Source: JASJBU01 sp965372385 (GTDB lineage: Bacteria; Pseudomonadota; Gammaproteobacteria; Chromatiales; Chromatiaceae). From it: a stretch of 17,512 nucleotides of DNA. The first letter of the stretch is position 1; each line of letters starts with the position of its first letter. A program made the position numbers and the translations under genes. The notes under the pieces are model-generated. The model was not told the origin of the DNA. It saw only the letters and a program-made list of their open reading frames with translations, and searched no databases. The stretch covers positions 1-17,512 of the forward strand of contig CBDVCD010000040.1 of NCBI GenBank assembly GCA_965372385.1, written 5' to 3'. Shown piece by piece: positions 1 to 8,900 of this stretch.

Positions 1-1191
1 TGATAGGTCGGAATTTTCAATCAGGTAGGCACCATGCTTGTGGAAGCCGCTGTGAGAGACCGCCAGGCCGATTTCATGCAGCCGTGTAGCCCAACTCAGC
101 ATGGCGGGATAGCGGGGGTCATTTAGACACCAGGCCTTGATGATCTGGTTGAGCATGGCCTGTGCCGTCGCTTCAACACGCAGGGCCTGTTCCTCGTCGA
201 TCTTGTACCGGTCGGAGAGGGATTTGATGGTGCGGTCCCTGATAGCCTCATGCCGGCTGCGACCGATGTTGTCGTAGATCAGGCCCTCTCGCAGGGCCTC
301 TGACGAGACCTGCATCCGATCGATCCCAATACTCCTGAACACCGCCAGCAGCACCGCGACACCGCCGGGGAAAACCGGTTTGCGTTCCTCCGTTAGGCCT
401 TTGAGCTGAAGTTTTTCCAGCGAGCCGGCCTCCACCAGGGCGTTTGCCAGCCTTTCCAGGGAGTTCAGCGTAATGCCGCTCTCGCTCCAGCCCGCCTGAA
501 TGACCACCTCGCGAATCGCCTTGATGGTCCCGGAACTGCCGACCGCACGGTTCCAGCCACCTTCGCGGAACTGGTTACGAACCGGACTGACCTCCACTTC
601 GCAGGCCAGCTCGGCCTGTTTCATTGCCTTACCCGTGATCACGCCGGCATTAAAAAAGGCTTGGCTGATACTGACACAACCCATGTGCAGGCTTTCCCGC
701 TGCTCAGGCGTGAATCCTTCACCGATGATCAGTTCGGTACTGCCTCCACCTATGTCCACTACCAGGCGGCGCTCGTCACCCGCCGCCAGACCATGGGCGA
801 CACCCAGGTAGACCAAGCGCGCCTCCTCCCGCCCGGCGATGACCTCGATAGGATGACCGAGGGCCTGCTGAGCCCGTTTTAGAAACTCATCCGATGAGCT
901 GACCTGTCGCATGGTGTTGGTGCCGACCGCGCGGACATTTGCCGAAGGCAGGGCCCGTAACCGCTGCCCAAAACGCTCGAGACAGGCGAGGGCGCGTTCA
1001 GCGACTACGGGGTCCAGGTGTTTATCCGCTGTGAGACCCTCGCCAAGCCGTACCATCTCCCGAAGTTTGTCGATGACTTGCAAGTTGCCGTTGAGCACCC
1101 GAACCACGATCATGTGAAAGCTGTTGGAACCCAGATCGATGGAAGCGATGGCCTTCTCTAGGTCAGCGGATTCTTGTCTCTCGTCCGGCAT
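1..1191 (-). CDS. ppx: Ppx/GppA-family exopolyphosphatase (C-terminus cut by window edge)
   Basis: Exopolyphosphatase / pppGpp phosphohydrolase of the ASKHA fold, which removes terminal phosphates from polyphosphate or the 5' phosphate of pppGpp in the cytoplasm. I translated the reverse strand from the ATG at 1191: 397 codons stay open to base 1, so the usual last ~100 residues lie outside. Visible motifs are the phosphate-1 loop IDLGSNSF (residues 18-25), VGTNTMR (89-95), GREEARLVYLG (120-130) with E123 at the place of the catalytic glutamate, and the phosphate-2 loop VDIGGGSTEL (145-154). The start of the HD-like third domain is visible at LHEIG (371-375). The start is supported by AAGGAG at 1202-1207 (minus strand), 10 nt upstream. 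The gene is divergent from the Nudix gene. Sequence alone does not separate Ppx from GppA; Ppx is the commoner name for this architecture. I am confident of the family. Confidence 0.93.
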   Translation of the reverse strand, partial: MPDERQESADLEKAIASIDLGSNSFHMIVVRVLNGNLQVIDKLREMVRLGEGLTADKHLDPVVAERALACLERFGQRLRALPSANVRAVGTNTMRQVSSSDEFLKRAQQALGHPIEVIAGREEARLVYLGVAHGLAAGDERRLVVDIGGGSTELIIGEGFTPEQRESLHMGCVSISQAFFNAGVITGKAMKQAELACEVEVSPVRNQFREGGWNRAVGSSGTIKAIREVVIQAGWSESGITLNSLERLANALVEAGSLEKLQLKGLTEERKPVFPGGVAVLLAVFRSIGIDRMQVSSEALREGLIYDNIGRSRHEAIRDRTIKSLSDRYKIDEEQALRVEATAQAMLNQIIKAWCLNDPRYPAMLSWATRLHEIGLAVSHSGFHKHGAYLIENSDLS

Positions 1192-1223
1192 GGTGCGGCA
1201 ACTCCTTGCAGATGTAGCCGGCA

Positions 1224-1232
1224 ATTCTAACA
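1224..1232 (-). promoter_or_regulatory. Candidate extended -10 promoter of the Ppx/GppA gene
   Basis: On the minus strand the bases read TGTTAGAAT: a -10 hexamer TAGAAT (5 of 6 matches to TATAAT) preceded by the TGn extension. No good -35 box is seen at 17 nt. The predicted start near 1217 would give a short leader carrying the AAGGAG ribosome site. This is a pattern match only. Confidence 0.35.
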
Positions 1233-1313
1233 GGATTAATGCATTGCTTCGTGTCCGATCAAACGGGAAAATAGACAACCTTGATGGAGCATCAGAGTGA
1301 AGCGGATGAGATG

Positions 1314-1883
1314 ATGAAATACTGCAGTCAATGTGGGGCGGAGATCGAAATAAGCGTGCCGAAGGGTGACAACCGGCCCCGCTATATCTGTCGAGAATGC
1401 GACAGTATCCACTACCAGAATCCCAAGATGGTGGTGGGTTGCATCCCGATCTGGGAAGACAGGATTCTGCTCTGCCGGCGTGCCATCGAACCCAGGTATG
1501 GCCTCTGGACCCTGCCGGCTGGATTCATGGAGAACGGCGAGACTACCCAGGAGGGCGCTGCCCGTGAGACTCTGGAAGAGGCCAATGCCAGGGTGCAGGT
1601 GGGCAAGCTCTATTCGTTGTTCAATCTACCGCACATCGACCAGGTCTATATGTTGTTCCACAGCCAACTGCTGGATCTCGATTTTGCGCCAGGTGAGGAG
1701 AGCCTGGAGGTGAATCTCTTCCGGGAAGAGGAGATACCCTGGGATGAGATCGCATTTCCGGTCATCAGGGAGACCCTGAAGCTCTTTTTTACGGATCAGA
1801 AAAACGGGGGTTTTCCCCTTCGAGGCGGTACCATCGTGCGGATTTCCGAGCATCCCCGGCGTTATCAAACAACACTCCTTTAG
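1314..1883 (+). CDS. Zinc-ribbon Nudix hydrolase (NUDX23-like, ADP-ribose/FAD pyrophosphatase type)
   Basis: Cytoplasmic Nudix hydrolase expected to split a nucleoside diphosphate linked to another moiety (ADP-ribose, FAD, NADH type), using Mg2+ or Mn2+. From ATG 1314 the protein has 189 residues. An N-terminal zinc ribbon has C4-x2-C7 and C26-x2-C29. It is followed by the linker HYQNPK (33-38) and the Nudix box from G70 to about residue 92, with E76, R84-E85 and E88-E89 in place; the glycine near the end of the box is replaced by N91. The motif LWTLPAGFMENGET is typical of the proteobacterial relatives of plant NUDX23, for which FAD and ADP-ribose hydrolysis is known. In-frame starts at 1281 (TTG), 1284 and 1311 are possible. 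I chose 1314 because relatives begin MK(F/Y)CSQCG and a weak GGATGAG lies just upstream. It ends 2 nt from the convergent NYN gene with no terminator between. Confidence 0.88.
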   Translation: MKYCSQCGAEIEISVPKGDNRPRYICRECDSIHYQNPKMVVGCIPIWEDRILLCRRAIEPRYGLWTLPAGFMENGETTQEGAARETLEEANARVQVGKLYSLFNLPHIDQVYMLFHSQLLDLDFAPGEESLEVNLFREEEIPWDEIAFPVIRETLKLFFTDQKNGGFPLRGGTIVRISEHPRRYQTTLL

Positions 1884-1885
1884 TG

Positions 1886-2725
1886 CTACAAGCCGGTACT
1901 GCCATGGCTCGGAACCAGACGAACATTGTTGGCAACCAGGCCGTTATCCTTGTCGCTACGCTCGATATAAAACTCCAGGATGGAATCCCGGTTCAGCATA
2001 ATCTCGTCGGTGACCCCTTCCGCCAGCTCATTGGCATGGCAGAAGACACTGGCGTAGGGTGAGTCGGGCTCACGGGGGTCGGTGATCCAGAGATTGGGAT
2101 CCATCCGTTTGATAAAACGCAGAAAGCCATACCCCTTCTCCGGGAACCATTTCGAACAGACGCCCCGTACGCAGGAACCCGGCATACCCCACACGTTTCT
2201 GGGTTCGTAAGAGATGGGCAGCAGGTCGGGTATCAGAAAGCCGGAGAAGTAGTCATCCACCTGGCGACGCAGCTCCTGGGAGACATTGCGAAATGCCAAC
2301 TGTTCTACGCGACAGCCGCGATCCTGCAGCGCGGTCACCACCTGGAGAAAATCCCCATCACCGGTGACCAGCAGGACTAGATCAAGGCTTTCCGACTGGA
2401 TCATGGCATCCACTGCCATATCCAGGTCGGCATTGGCCTTGGTGGTGACATTGCCCTCATCGTCGGTATAGCGGCGTACCTCCTTGACGATGATCTTCCA
2501 GCCCAAGTCACGCACCATCTGCTGGTAGGAATAGGCGCGCTTTGCGTACTCTGAATCCTCTCTGGCTCGCTCCTTGTCAAAGGCGATATAGGTGTTGAGC
2601 CTGAGCAGGCTGCCCCCATAACGGCCGGCAAACCGACGGAGAATGTCGTAACGAAGCTGATAGCCTCCATTGTAACGAATGTTTTCCGCGTCAACGAAAA
2701 CACCGACTTTTATACTTTGATGCAA
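1886..2725 (-). CDS. NYN (PIN-like) nuclease domain fused to a cold-shock-like domain
   Basis: A 279-residue protein of the NYN/LabA (DUF88) group. The N-terminal PIN-fold nuclease domain (about 5-165) keeps the acidic residues of the family: D12 in GVFVDAEN, D100 and D102 in NADLDMAVD, and D123 and D125 in VTGDGDF. NYN domains are metal-dependent RNases or RNA-binding domains. The C-terminal part (about 190-272) resembles a cold-shock OB fold: a segment ending KGYGFLRF (197-204), then SVFCHANEL (227-ish to 234) and a final strand VANNVRLV. So the protein probably binds RNA or single-stranded DNA through this domain and may cut it with the first. The start is TTG at 2725, supported by AGAGGA on the minus strand 6 nt upstream; no nearby ATG fits as well. 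It lies downstream of the Nfn gene on the same strand, 142 nt away, so is probably separately transcribed. Its target is not known from sequence. Confidence 0.85.
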   Translation of the reverse strand: MHQSIKVGVFVDAENIRYNGGYQLRYDILRRFAGRYGGSLLRLNTYIAFDKERAREDSEYAKRAYSYQQMVRDLGWKIIVKEVRRYTDDEGNVTTKANADLDMAVDAMIQSESLDLVLLVTGDGDFLQVVTALQDRGCRVEQLAFRNVSQELRRQVDDYFSGFLIPDLLPISYEPRNVWGMPGSCVRGVCSKWFPEKGYGFLRFIKRMDPNLWITDPREPDSPYASVFCHANELAEGVTDEIMLNRDSILEFYIERSDKDNGLVANNVRLVPSHGSTGL

Positions 2726-2775
2726 TCTTTATCCTCTCATATCGTGAAAATGCGCGCTAAAAGTGCACATTGATC

Positions 2776-2810
2776 TCCCTCGCCCTCTGGGAGAGGGCTG
2801 GGGTGAGGGA
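2776..2810. repeat. REP-like palindromic repeat element
   Basis: A 35-nt imperfect palindrome. Outer arms TCCCTC (2776-2781) and GAGGGA (2805-2810) enclose an inner stem CCCTCT (2783-2788)/AGAGGG (2792-2797) with a GGG loop. The form 'CCTCGCCCTCTGGGAGAGGG' followed by 'GGGGTGAGGG' is one I recognise as a short dispersed intergenic element in many gammaproteobacterial genomes. It lies downstream of the Nfn gene, where it may act as an mRNA 3'-end stabiliser or weak terminator; no T-run follows. Confidence 0.7.
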
Positions 2811-2867
2811 AATGGACATGGCGATTTGTACTTTCATTTTCTGGAGCTACATGAATCGCTATGTCCG

Positions 2868-5777
2868 TTAGGCAAATCCATGACGGGCCTTGCTTTCATC
2901 CTCCTGCTTCTTGAACTGCAGGAAGCGGGGCAGGAACTTGTCCCATTCGATGATATGGGCGTCGAGCTCGGGACCGTCGATACAGGCGTGTTTGCGCACC
3001 AGCTTACCATCAAGCATCACCGGCACCATACAGGCACCGCACATGCCGGTGGCATCCACCATGATGGAGTTGAGACTGGCAACGGTCTTTACTCCATAAG
3101 GCTTGGTAAGATCGCTGACCGCCTTCATCATCATCGGCGGACCGATGGTCACCACCTCACCGATGGTACGTCCGCTGCCGGCCTGCATCTTCTCCAGCAT
3201 TTCGCCCAATGGACCGGTGACGAAGCCGCTGACACCGAAACTGCCGTCATTGGTGGTGTAGATCACATCCAGGAGATCGGGATACTCAGTCTGCAACAGG
3301 CCGATACGCTCGTTCTCATCGGCCCAGAACATCAGCTCCTTGTTACGGAAACCGGAGATCAGGGTCACATGATTACCCATGCGCAGATGCTCGCGCATGA
3401 TCGGATAGACCGGCGGCAGGCCGACCCCACCGGCGGTGAAGACCACCGTCTCGCCGTTCTCATAGCAGTGCAGCTGGCTGGGCAGACCCAGTGGTCCGGC
3501 AATGCCGGTAAAGACATCGCCCACTTCCATCTGGTTCATCTTCATCGAACTGCTGCCCAGGCCCTGAATCACCAGGTCGATAGTACCGGCCTCGGCATCC
3601 CAGTCCGCCAGGGTCAGAGGAATCAACTCGCCCTTTTCCCAGGCCAGCACACGCACGAACTGCCCTGCTTGGGCCGCCTTGGCCACTAATGGGGAGTCCA
3701 CGACAAACTCGACTATGCCCTCCGCCAGATCGATCTTCTCCACAATCTTCTGTGGCGCCTGCCCCTGATGGGTATAGGCTTCGGCACTGGCCACCAGGGA
3801 TTTGATCTCGCTCAGGGAGAAGGGATTTTCACCGGCAATCTCTTGTGCCGCCGCCTTGCCGTCACCCGCCGCCTTGATCGCGGTGGAGCCACCCCGGTTG
3901 GCGTCACCACCGGTATAGACTCCATCCACCGAGGTTTCGTGAGAATCTGTTGCCCTGATCTCGATGGTGCCCCATTTGCTGGTCTTGAGGTCGGGCTCCG
4001 CATCCTTGACGATGGGATTCGAGGCATTACCCAGGGCCATGATCACCAGATCGATCGGCATCTCCTCGGTCTCGCCGGTAGCCAGTGGTCGCCGACGGCC
4101 AGAGGCATCCGGCTCACCCAGTTCCATGATATCGAGGATCGCATGGGTGACGAAGTGAGTCTTATCGCTGCCGATGAACTCCTGGGGCGCCCTCAGCTCT
4201 TTCAGATCCATGCCCTCCTCCAGGGCGTGGTGCAGCTCTTCCACCCGCACCGGCATCTCATCCTGGGTGCGACGGTAGACGATGGTCACCTTGCCCCCCA
4301 GGCGTCGGGCGGTACGGGCCGCATCCATCGCGGTATTGCCGCCACCTATGACCATTATCCGTTTGCCCTTGACTTCCGGCAACGGGGTCTCGTAGCCCTC
4401 CTCATGGGCCTTCATCAGGTTGACCCGGGTGAGAAATTCGTTGGCCGAGAGGATGCCGAGCATGTGTTCACCCGGCACGTTCATGAAGCGGGGCAGACCA
4501 GCGCCGGTGCCGATGAAGATCTTCCAGAACCCGGCCCGCTTCAGGGCCTCCAGGGTGGTGGTCTTACCGACGATGAAGTTGGTGACGAACTTGCCGCCCA
4601 TCTGCTTGATCTTCATCACCACATCGTCGATCAGTACATTAGGCAGACGGAACTCAGGGATACCGTAACGCAGTACGCCACCCAGCTCATGAAAGGCCTC
4701 AAACACCGTGACCGGGTAACCCTCTTTCGCCAGCAGATAGGCATTGATCATGCCGGCTGGGCCGGAACCCACCACTGCAATAGGTGGCTTGTCGGCCTTG
4801 GCCCAGGGATTGACGAAATCCTCTATCTCGTAATTCGCATCCTGATTGAGCACCTTTTCACTCTGTGGCAGATACCACTCCAGCTGGCCTATCTCGATGG
4901 GCCGTTCGTTATGGGTGCAGACCCCCTGACACTGGATCTCCTGGGGACAGACCCGGCCGGTCACGTTGGGCAGGGGATTGGCCTCTTTGATCAGCTGGAA
5001 GGCCTGCTCGAACTTGCCCTCTCCCATTAGATGGATCATCTCAGGGATGTGGATCTTGACCGGACAGCCGCCTTCGTTTTCACCGCCATCCATCTTCGGC
5101 AGGCCGATTTCGCAGGGCCTGTCGTCACACTGCTTGTCCCTTAGAACCTCCAGCCAGACCAGCATCTCCACCTCGCGAAAGCTGTAGCCCAGCCCCATGT
5201 AGCCGATGTAGCCCTGATTCACCAGATCGAAATCCTCGGCCCGTTCCTTGGGTGGGCGGATATAGGGCGGAATATTGTTCGCCCCCGGCCAACCCTCGGA
5301 GAGCCCCTTGAACATCGGATAACGGTCTGAGAGATACTTGTCGATAGCGCGAACGAATTTGCGCTTGAACTTGAGTGGGATGTTCCAGAGGAATCTCAGC
5401 AGCATGGTGCTCATGTCGTCATTCCTGAGCAGCAGGCCCCACAGGGTATGGGTGAACTGCTCGCCCAGCTCATCCTGTTGAAACTCCCAGGCGATGGCGT
5501 TCGTGCCTTCGGTGATGAACACCTGCTGGAAGAACTGCGGGTCATTCACCAGACGCTTCTGCAGCAGTCCCACCTGTTTTTGGAACAGCTCCACCGCCTC
5601 GTGGTGTTCCAGCTCCTTGATCTCCTCCCTGGCATCCTCGATATGGTGCCGGCTGGATTCGATCTCCATATTCGCCTGGTAGTAGCGCTCCACGTCCTCC
5701 CTGTTATAGGCGCAGGAGGAGTTTGAGTTGATGCTACCAGTTGCCGCTTGCGACTGCTCGTCAATGTGTTGTGACAT
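2868..5777 (-). CDS. NfnB-NfnA fusion: GltD-like plus PyrK/FNR-like NAD(P)H:ferredoxin flavoprotein with N-terminal extension
   Basis: A 969-residue iron-sulfur flavoprotein carrying both Nfn/SudAB subunits in one chain. Residues 1-210 are a helical extension of unknown role. Residues 211-300 are the GltD-type [4Fe-4S] region: C217, C222, C238-PV, then GRVCPQEIQC (274-283) and C287. Residues 332-655 hold the first FAD site (VGSGPAG, 336-342), the NAD(P)H site (VIGGGNTAMDAA, 476-487) and the FAD-closing TGGDANRGG (622-630). Residues 676-950 are an NfnA/PyrK-like module with PLTLAD (720-725), GGVGLPP (783-789) and a [2Fe-2S] site DATGMCGAC...C (D908, C913, C916, C932). In known NfnAB these parts carry out flavin-based bifurcation between NADPH, NAD+ and ferredoxin. 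ATG 5777 is preferred to the in-frame start at 5831 because AAGAGG lies 7 nt upstream. It follows the oxidoreductase gene by 136 nt. Automatic naming as glutamate synthase small subunit would mislead: no GltB is present. Confidence 0.9.
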   Translation of the reverse strand: MSQHIDEQSQAATGSINSNSSCAYNREDVERYYQANMEIESSRHHIEDAREEIKELEHHEAVELFQKQVGLLQKRLVNDPQFFQQVFITEGTNAIAWEFQQDELGEQFTHTLWGLLLRNDDMSTMLLRFLWNIPLKFKRKFVRAIDKYLSDRYPMFKGLSEGWPGANNIPPYIRPPKERAEDFDLVNQGYIGYMGLGYSFREVEMLVWLEVLRDKQCDDRPCEIGLPKMDGGENEGGCPVKIHIPEMIHLMGEGKFEQAFQLIKEANPLPNVTGRVCPQEIQCQGVCTHNERPIEIGQLEWYLPQSEKVLNQDANYEIEDFVNPWAKADKPPIAVVGSGPAGMINAYLLAKEGYPVTVFEAFHELGGVLRYGIPEFRLPNVLIDDVVMKIKQMGGKFVTNFIVGKTTTLEALKRAGFWKIFIGTGAGLPRFMNVPGEHMLGILSANEFLTRVNLMKAHEEGYETPLPEVKGKRIMVIGGGNTAMDAARTARRLGGKVTIVYRRTQDEMPVRVEELHHALEEGMDLKELRAPQEFIGSDKTHFVTHAILDIMELGEPDASGRRRPLATGETEEMPIDLVIMALGNASNPIVKDAEPDLKTSKWGTIEIRATDSHETSVDGVYTGGDANRGGSTAIKAAGDGKAAAQEIAGENPFSLSEIKSLVASAEAYTHQGQAPQKIVEKIDLAEGIVEFVVDSPLVAKAAQAGQFVRVLAWEKGELIPLTLADWDAEAGTIDLVIQGLGSSSMKMNQMEVGDVFTGIAGPLGLPSQLHCYENGETVVFTAGGVGLPPVYPIMREHLRMGNHVTLISGFRNKELMFWADENERIGLLQTEYPDLLDVIYTTNDGSFGVSGFVTGPLGEMLEKMQAGSGRTIGEVVTIGPPMMMKAVSDLTKPYGVKTVASLNSIMVDATGMCGACMVPVMLDGKLVRKHACIDGPELDAHIIEWDKFLPRFLQFKKQEDESKARHGFA

Positions 5778-5800
5778 GCTGTTGCCTCTTGTAATCTGTT

Positions 5801-5836
5801 TGTGGGTAGGGGCCAGGTTTGTTACCCCCACCTACA
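5801..5836 (-). repeat. Inverted repeat / mRNA stem-loop ahead of the Nfn-fusion ribosome site
   Basis: Arms TGTGGGTAGGGG (5801-5812) and CCCCCACCTACA (5825-5836) with a 12-nt loop. In the minus-strand transcript they form 10 Watson-Crick pairs, one G-U and one mismatch. The structure ends about 11 nt upstream of the AAGAGG ribosome site. No T-run follows, so it looks like a leader or processing element rather than a terminator. Confidence 0.5.
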
Positions 5837-5854
5837 TTCCACTTTTTACAACAA

Positions 5855-5870
5855 CCTCCCTGGGGGGAGG
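5855..5870 (-). repeat. Short GC-rich hairpin CCTCCC/GGGAGG
   Basis: A 6-bp perfect stem with a 4-nt loop, in the gap between the oxidoreductase and Nfn genes. On the minus strand it is followed by TTGTTG, so partial termination is possible, but the stem is short. Confidence 0.35.
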
Positions 5871-5890
5871 GGATTAAGTTGTCAATAAAT

Positions 5891-5909
5891 TGTTACTTGT
5901 TGAGTAACA
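5891..5909 (-). repeat. Hairpin just after the oxidoreductase stop codon
   Basis: Perfect 7-bp inverted repeat TGTTACT/AGTAACA with a 5-nt loop, 4 nt beyond the stop codon (5914-5916, minus strand). It is followed by ATTTATTG in the transcript. The stem is AT-rich, so at most it is a leaky terminator or a 3'-end protector that could reduce expression of the downstream gene. Confidence 0.4.
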
Positions 5910-5913
5910 TCAC

Positions 5914-8900
5914 TCATCCCGGACGATGAAAGCCAATGATCTCCGCGTCGCAGTCATCGGCCACACGGGATGCCTGCTGTACCAATTCCGCGGTGATTTC
6001 GATCTTTTCGAACACACCCGGAATCACCCGGCTCACCTCCTTGGGTGATCCATCAACCATGATCTTGGTCTTCTCGAACAACTCACTCAGATCCTGGTAG
6101 CAGGTCTTGCAGTTGGTGCACTTGGGCATATCATCATCGGTGATCTCAACCAACGGACCACCTTCGGTGCCGGCAGGAATTGCTGCCTGAGTGGCTGTCT
6201 GGGCTGCGGTAACGGCTGAGAGAGGTACCGTCGGGGCAGTCGGAACACCGGATGCGGAGGCTAGTTCAGCCATACCTCTGGCGATGGAGTCGATGGAAGT
6301 CTCACGAGCGGTATTCGAATCCTGGTACTTCTGCTGCAACTCCTCCAACTCACGGCGATGGGTTTCATTCAGACGGTCGATATGCAGACCGCTGAGATAC
6401 TCCAGCATGCGCCAGTTTCTGCGCCGCTCTTCGGTCAGATCGATGATCGCGCTGGAGACCGCCAGTTTGATCAGCTTCTTGTTGGCATCCGTCGACCAGA
6501 CAAAGGGGATCTTGTCATGCCGGTCTGCCACTTTCAGTTCGATATACTCCGCCACCGGGACCGGCTCGCCTGCCCCATTCAGCCTGAGGAAATGTTTCTT
6601 GAAGCGACCTTCGTGCCGGGCGAAATCGGCCGGAGTAAAAGGCATCTCCTTGAGTTGGGCGTTGCCGTCATCATCCACATACTCAAGGGTGGTGGTAATC
6701 CAATCCTTGCCGATCTCCGGGTTTCCATCCAGAGAGAAACGCTCAGCCAGGGTGTCGCCTTTACGCGGGTCGTGCACGAAGACCGGGCTCATGCGGCTCT
6801 CCACCGCCAGGGTTGCATGACGGCTGCCGGCATCGTCGGCGATGCCGTGCTCTGACTGGCAAGTGGTATAGGTATCGAACACCGCCGGGGACTCGTTGTA
6901 GGTCAGGAAGTTCATGACGTTCTTCATGAAGTGACTCTGCAGGGCCGCATTGGTCTGAATCACCAGCACTTTCGGATGGAAAGCAGCGATCAGGCCCAGC
7001 TCTTTGCGGTCCTCCTGCTTACCGATATGCGCCACACCGAAGCGGGTCAGGTCCGAATCCTGCGCGGTGAAACTCGCCGTGGAGGTCTGGCCGCCGGTAT
7101 TGGAGTAGGCGCCGGTATTCAGCACCACCACCTTGATTGGCGTATTGGTGACCAGCAGGCGCGAGAGGGCGCCGAAACCGATGTCGTAGGTCGCGCCGTC
7201 GCCACCCATGCTGATCACCGCGGGCAGCAGGGCGAGTTCCTCGGCGGAAAACTGGTCCCACTGAAAATACTTGAAGAACTTATCGTGGATCTCAGGATTG
7301 TAGTGATCTTCCAGATCGAGCTTGGCGCTACGCAGTGCGGTAAAATCTTCCACCGCACTGGCGCATAAACCTTCAAAGATACCCTTGGCTACCGGGGCGC
7401 TATCCTGGAACAGGCTGTTGACCCAGGGATCGTTGTAAGGGTTGTAGGGAAAGGTCGAGGCATAGACGCTGCTGCAGCCGGTTGCGTTGGCGAACGCAGC
7501 GCTTGCCGGACCGTTACCGGTGGGACCACCCTCGAATTGATAGAGGCGTTTTTCCAGCGTTACGATCGTTTTCCGCATGCGATCCAGACGTGCCGGATCG
7601 TTATCGTCGTGTTGCACCCGCTGCATTTTTTCACTCAAGCTGGCAATCAGACCCTCCAGCTCACTGATATGGCTCTTGCGCTTTCTCTCGTGGATCGCCT
7701 TGTTGGTGGCAGTCAATAAGCGAATCGCGGTCACTTCGCCGCAGCCCCGGCAGGCGCCGTGGCCACCGGTCATGGCGTAATAGTTTTCATGATCGAGGAT
7801 CAGACGTTTGCTGTCACCACCTGGCTGGATTGCATTTTCGGTGAAACGGGCCGCGGTATTGGGCATCTTGCTGAGGAATTCAAAGTTCTCCTTCAGCTCT
7901 ACCAGCACCTGACTGCTCTGACGCTGAGCACTGAGCGCGCCAGGACCGCAGACATCGACGCATTCGAGACAGCCGGTGCATTTCCAGGGATCGATGTTGG
8001 CGGAGTAGAGTCCACCGGTACCTGGCACATGCTTTTCCATCGCATCGAAAAAGGGCCGGGTCTTGACCACCGGAAACATCTCGAGGGTTTCGACCAGCTT
8101 TTCGAAGCCCTTCTTCAAGGTTGCATTTGCGGTTTCAATACCCGCCGTCGCTTCGGCAACGATCTCATGGAACTGCTTGGGATCCTTGCTCGGCAGTTTG
8201 CGGTAGGTGTCGCGGATGGTCTTGGTCAAAGGAAAGACATGGCTCTTCATCAGCTCCTTCTGCTGCAGGGTTATTTCCAGTTTGCCAATCGCGGTGAGCA
8301 GGAGGTCATGGATCTCGTGTACGGTATTCGGGATGGCCGCATCCGGGCAGACCACCGCACACTCCATACAGCCAGTACAGAGATGGGCCGTATATTTCGG
8401 CACATCGAGCCGGAACAGGCCTTTATCGCGCCAGGCTGCGCTCGCCACCGGTATGAACATCCCTGTACCGGGCATGACCGGCGCTTCGCCGAGGGTGCCA
8501 TCGGTAAAACGGTCGGCGAAGGTCTCTTTGAAATACTCCGCATCGAACACCCCATTGGTCATGGCGTTGCCCGTCGCCTTGACCATTGAAGCCGATACCT
8601 CCACACCTGGACCCGTGTGCAACTGCACCAGCTGCTCCGCATCCTTGAATGCGGGATCGCTGTAGTCGACCTTGAGGGTAGCCTCCAGGCCTTCCCTGAC
8701 CACTTTCATATTGCTTTCCACCACGGCTTCGCCTTTGGCGCCGAATTTCTTCGTCACCTGCTGGCGCACCTTCTCCAGGATTGACTCCTGAGTGGCGCCT
8801 GAGGCAATCCGGTCCACATGGCCGCAGATCGCTCCGATAAAGGCGATGCCCATCATGCGGATCTCCAGATCCGGCGCTGGGGCGTGCTTTTTGGCGACGC

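Noticed and set aside
2763..5030. Long plus-strand open frames (308 and 420 codons) opposite the Nfn gene
   Set aside because: They are rich in His, Gln and Gly, show no domain, and lie antisense to a gene with clear motifs throughout; they are by-products of codon bias.
2868..5831. Naming the flavoprotein gene gltD (glutamate synthase small subunit), with start at 5831
   Set aside because: No GltB is nearby and the C-terminal half is an NfnA/PyrK-type module. The start at 5831 lies within the intergenic inverted repeat and lacks a ribosome site, unlike 5777.
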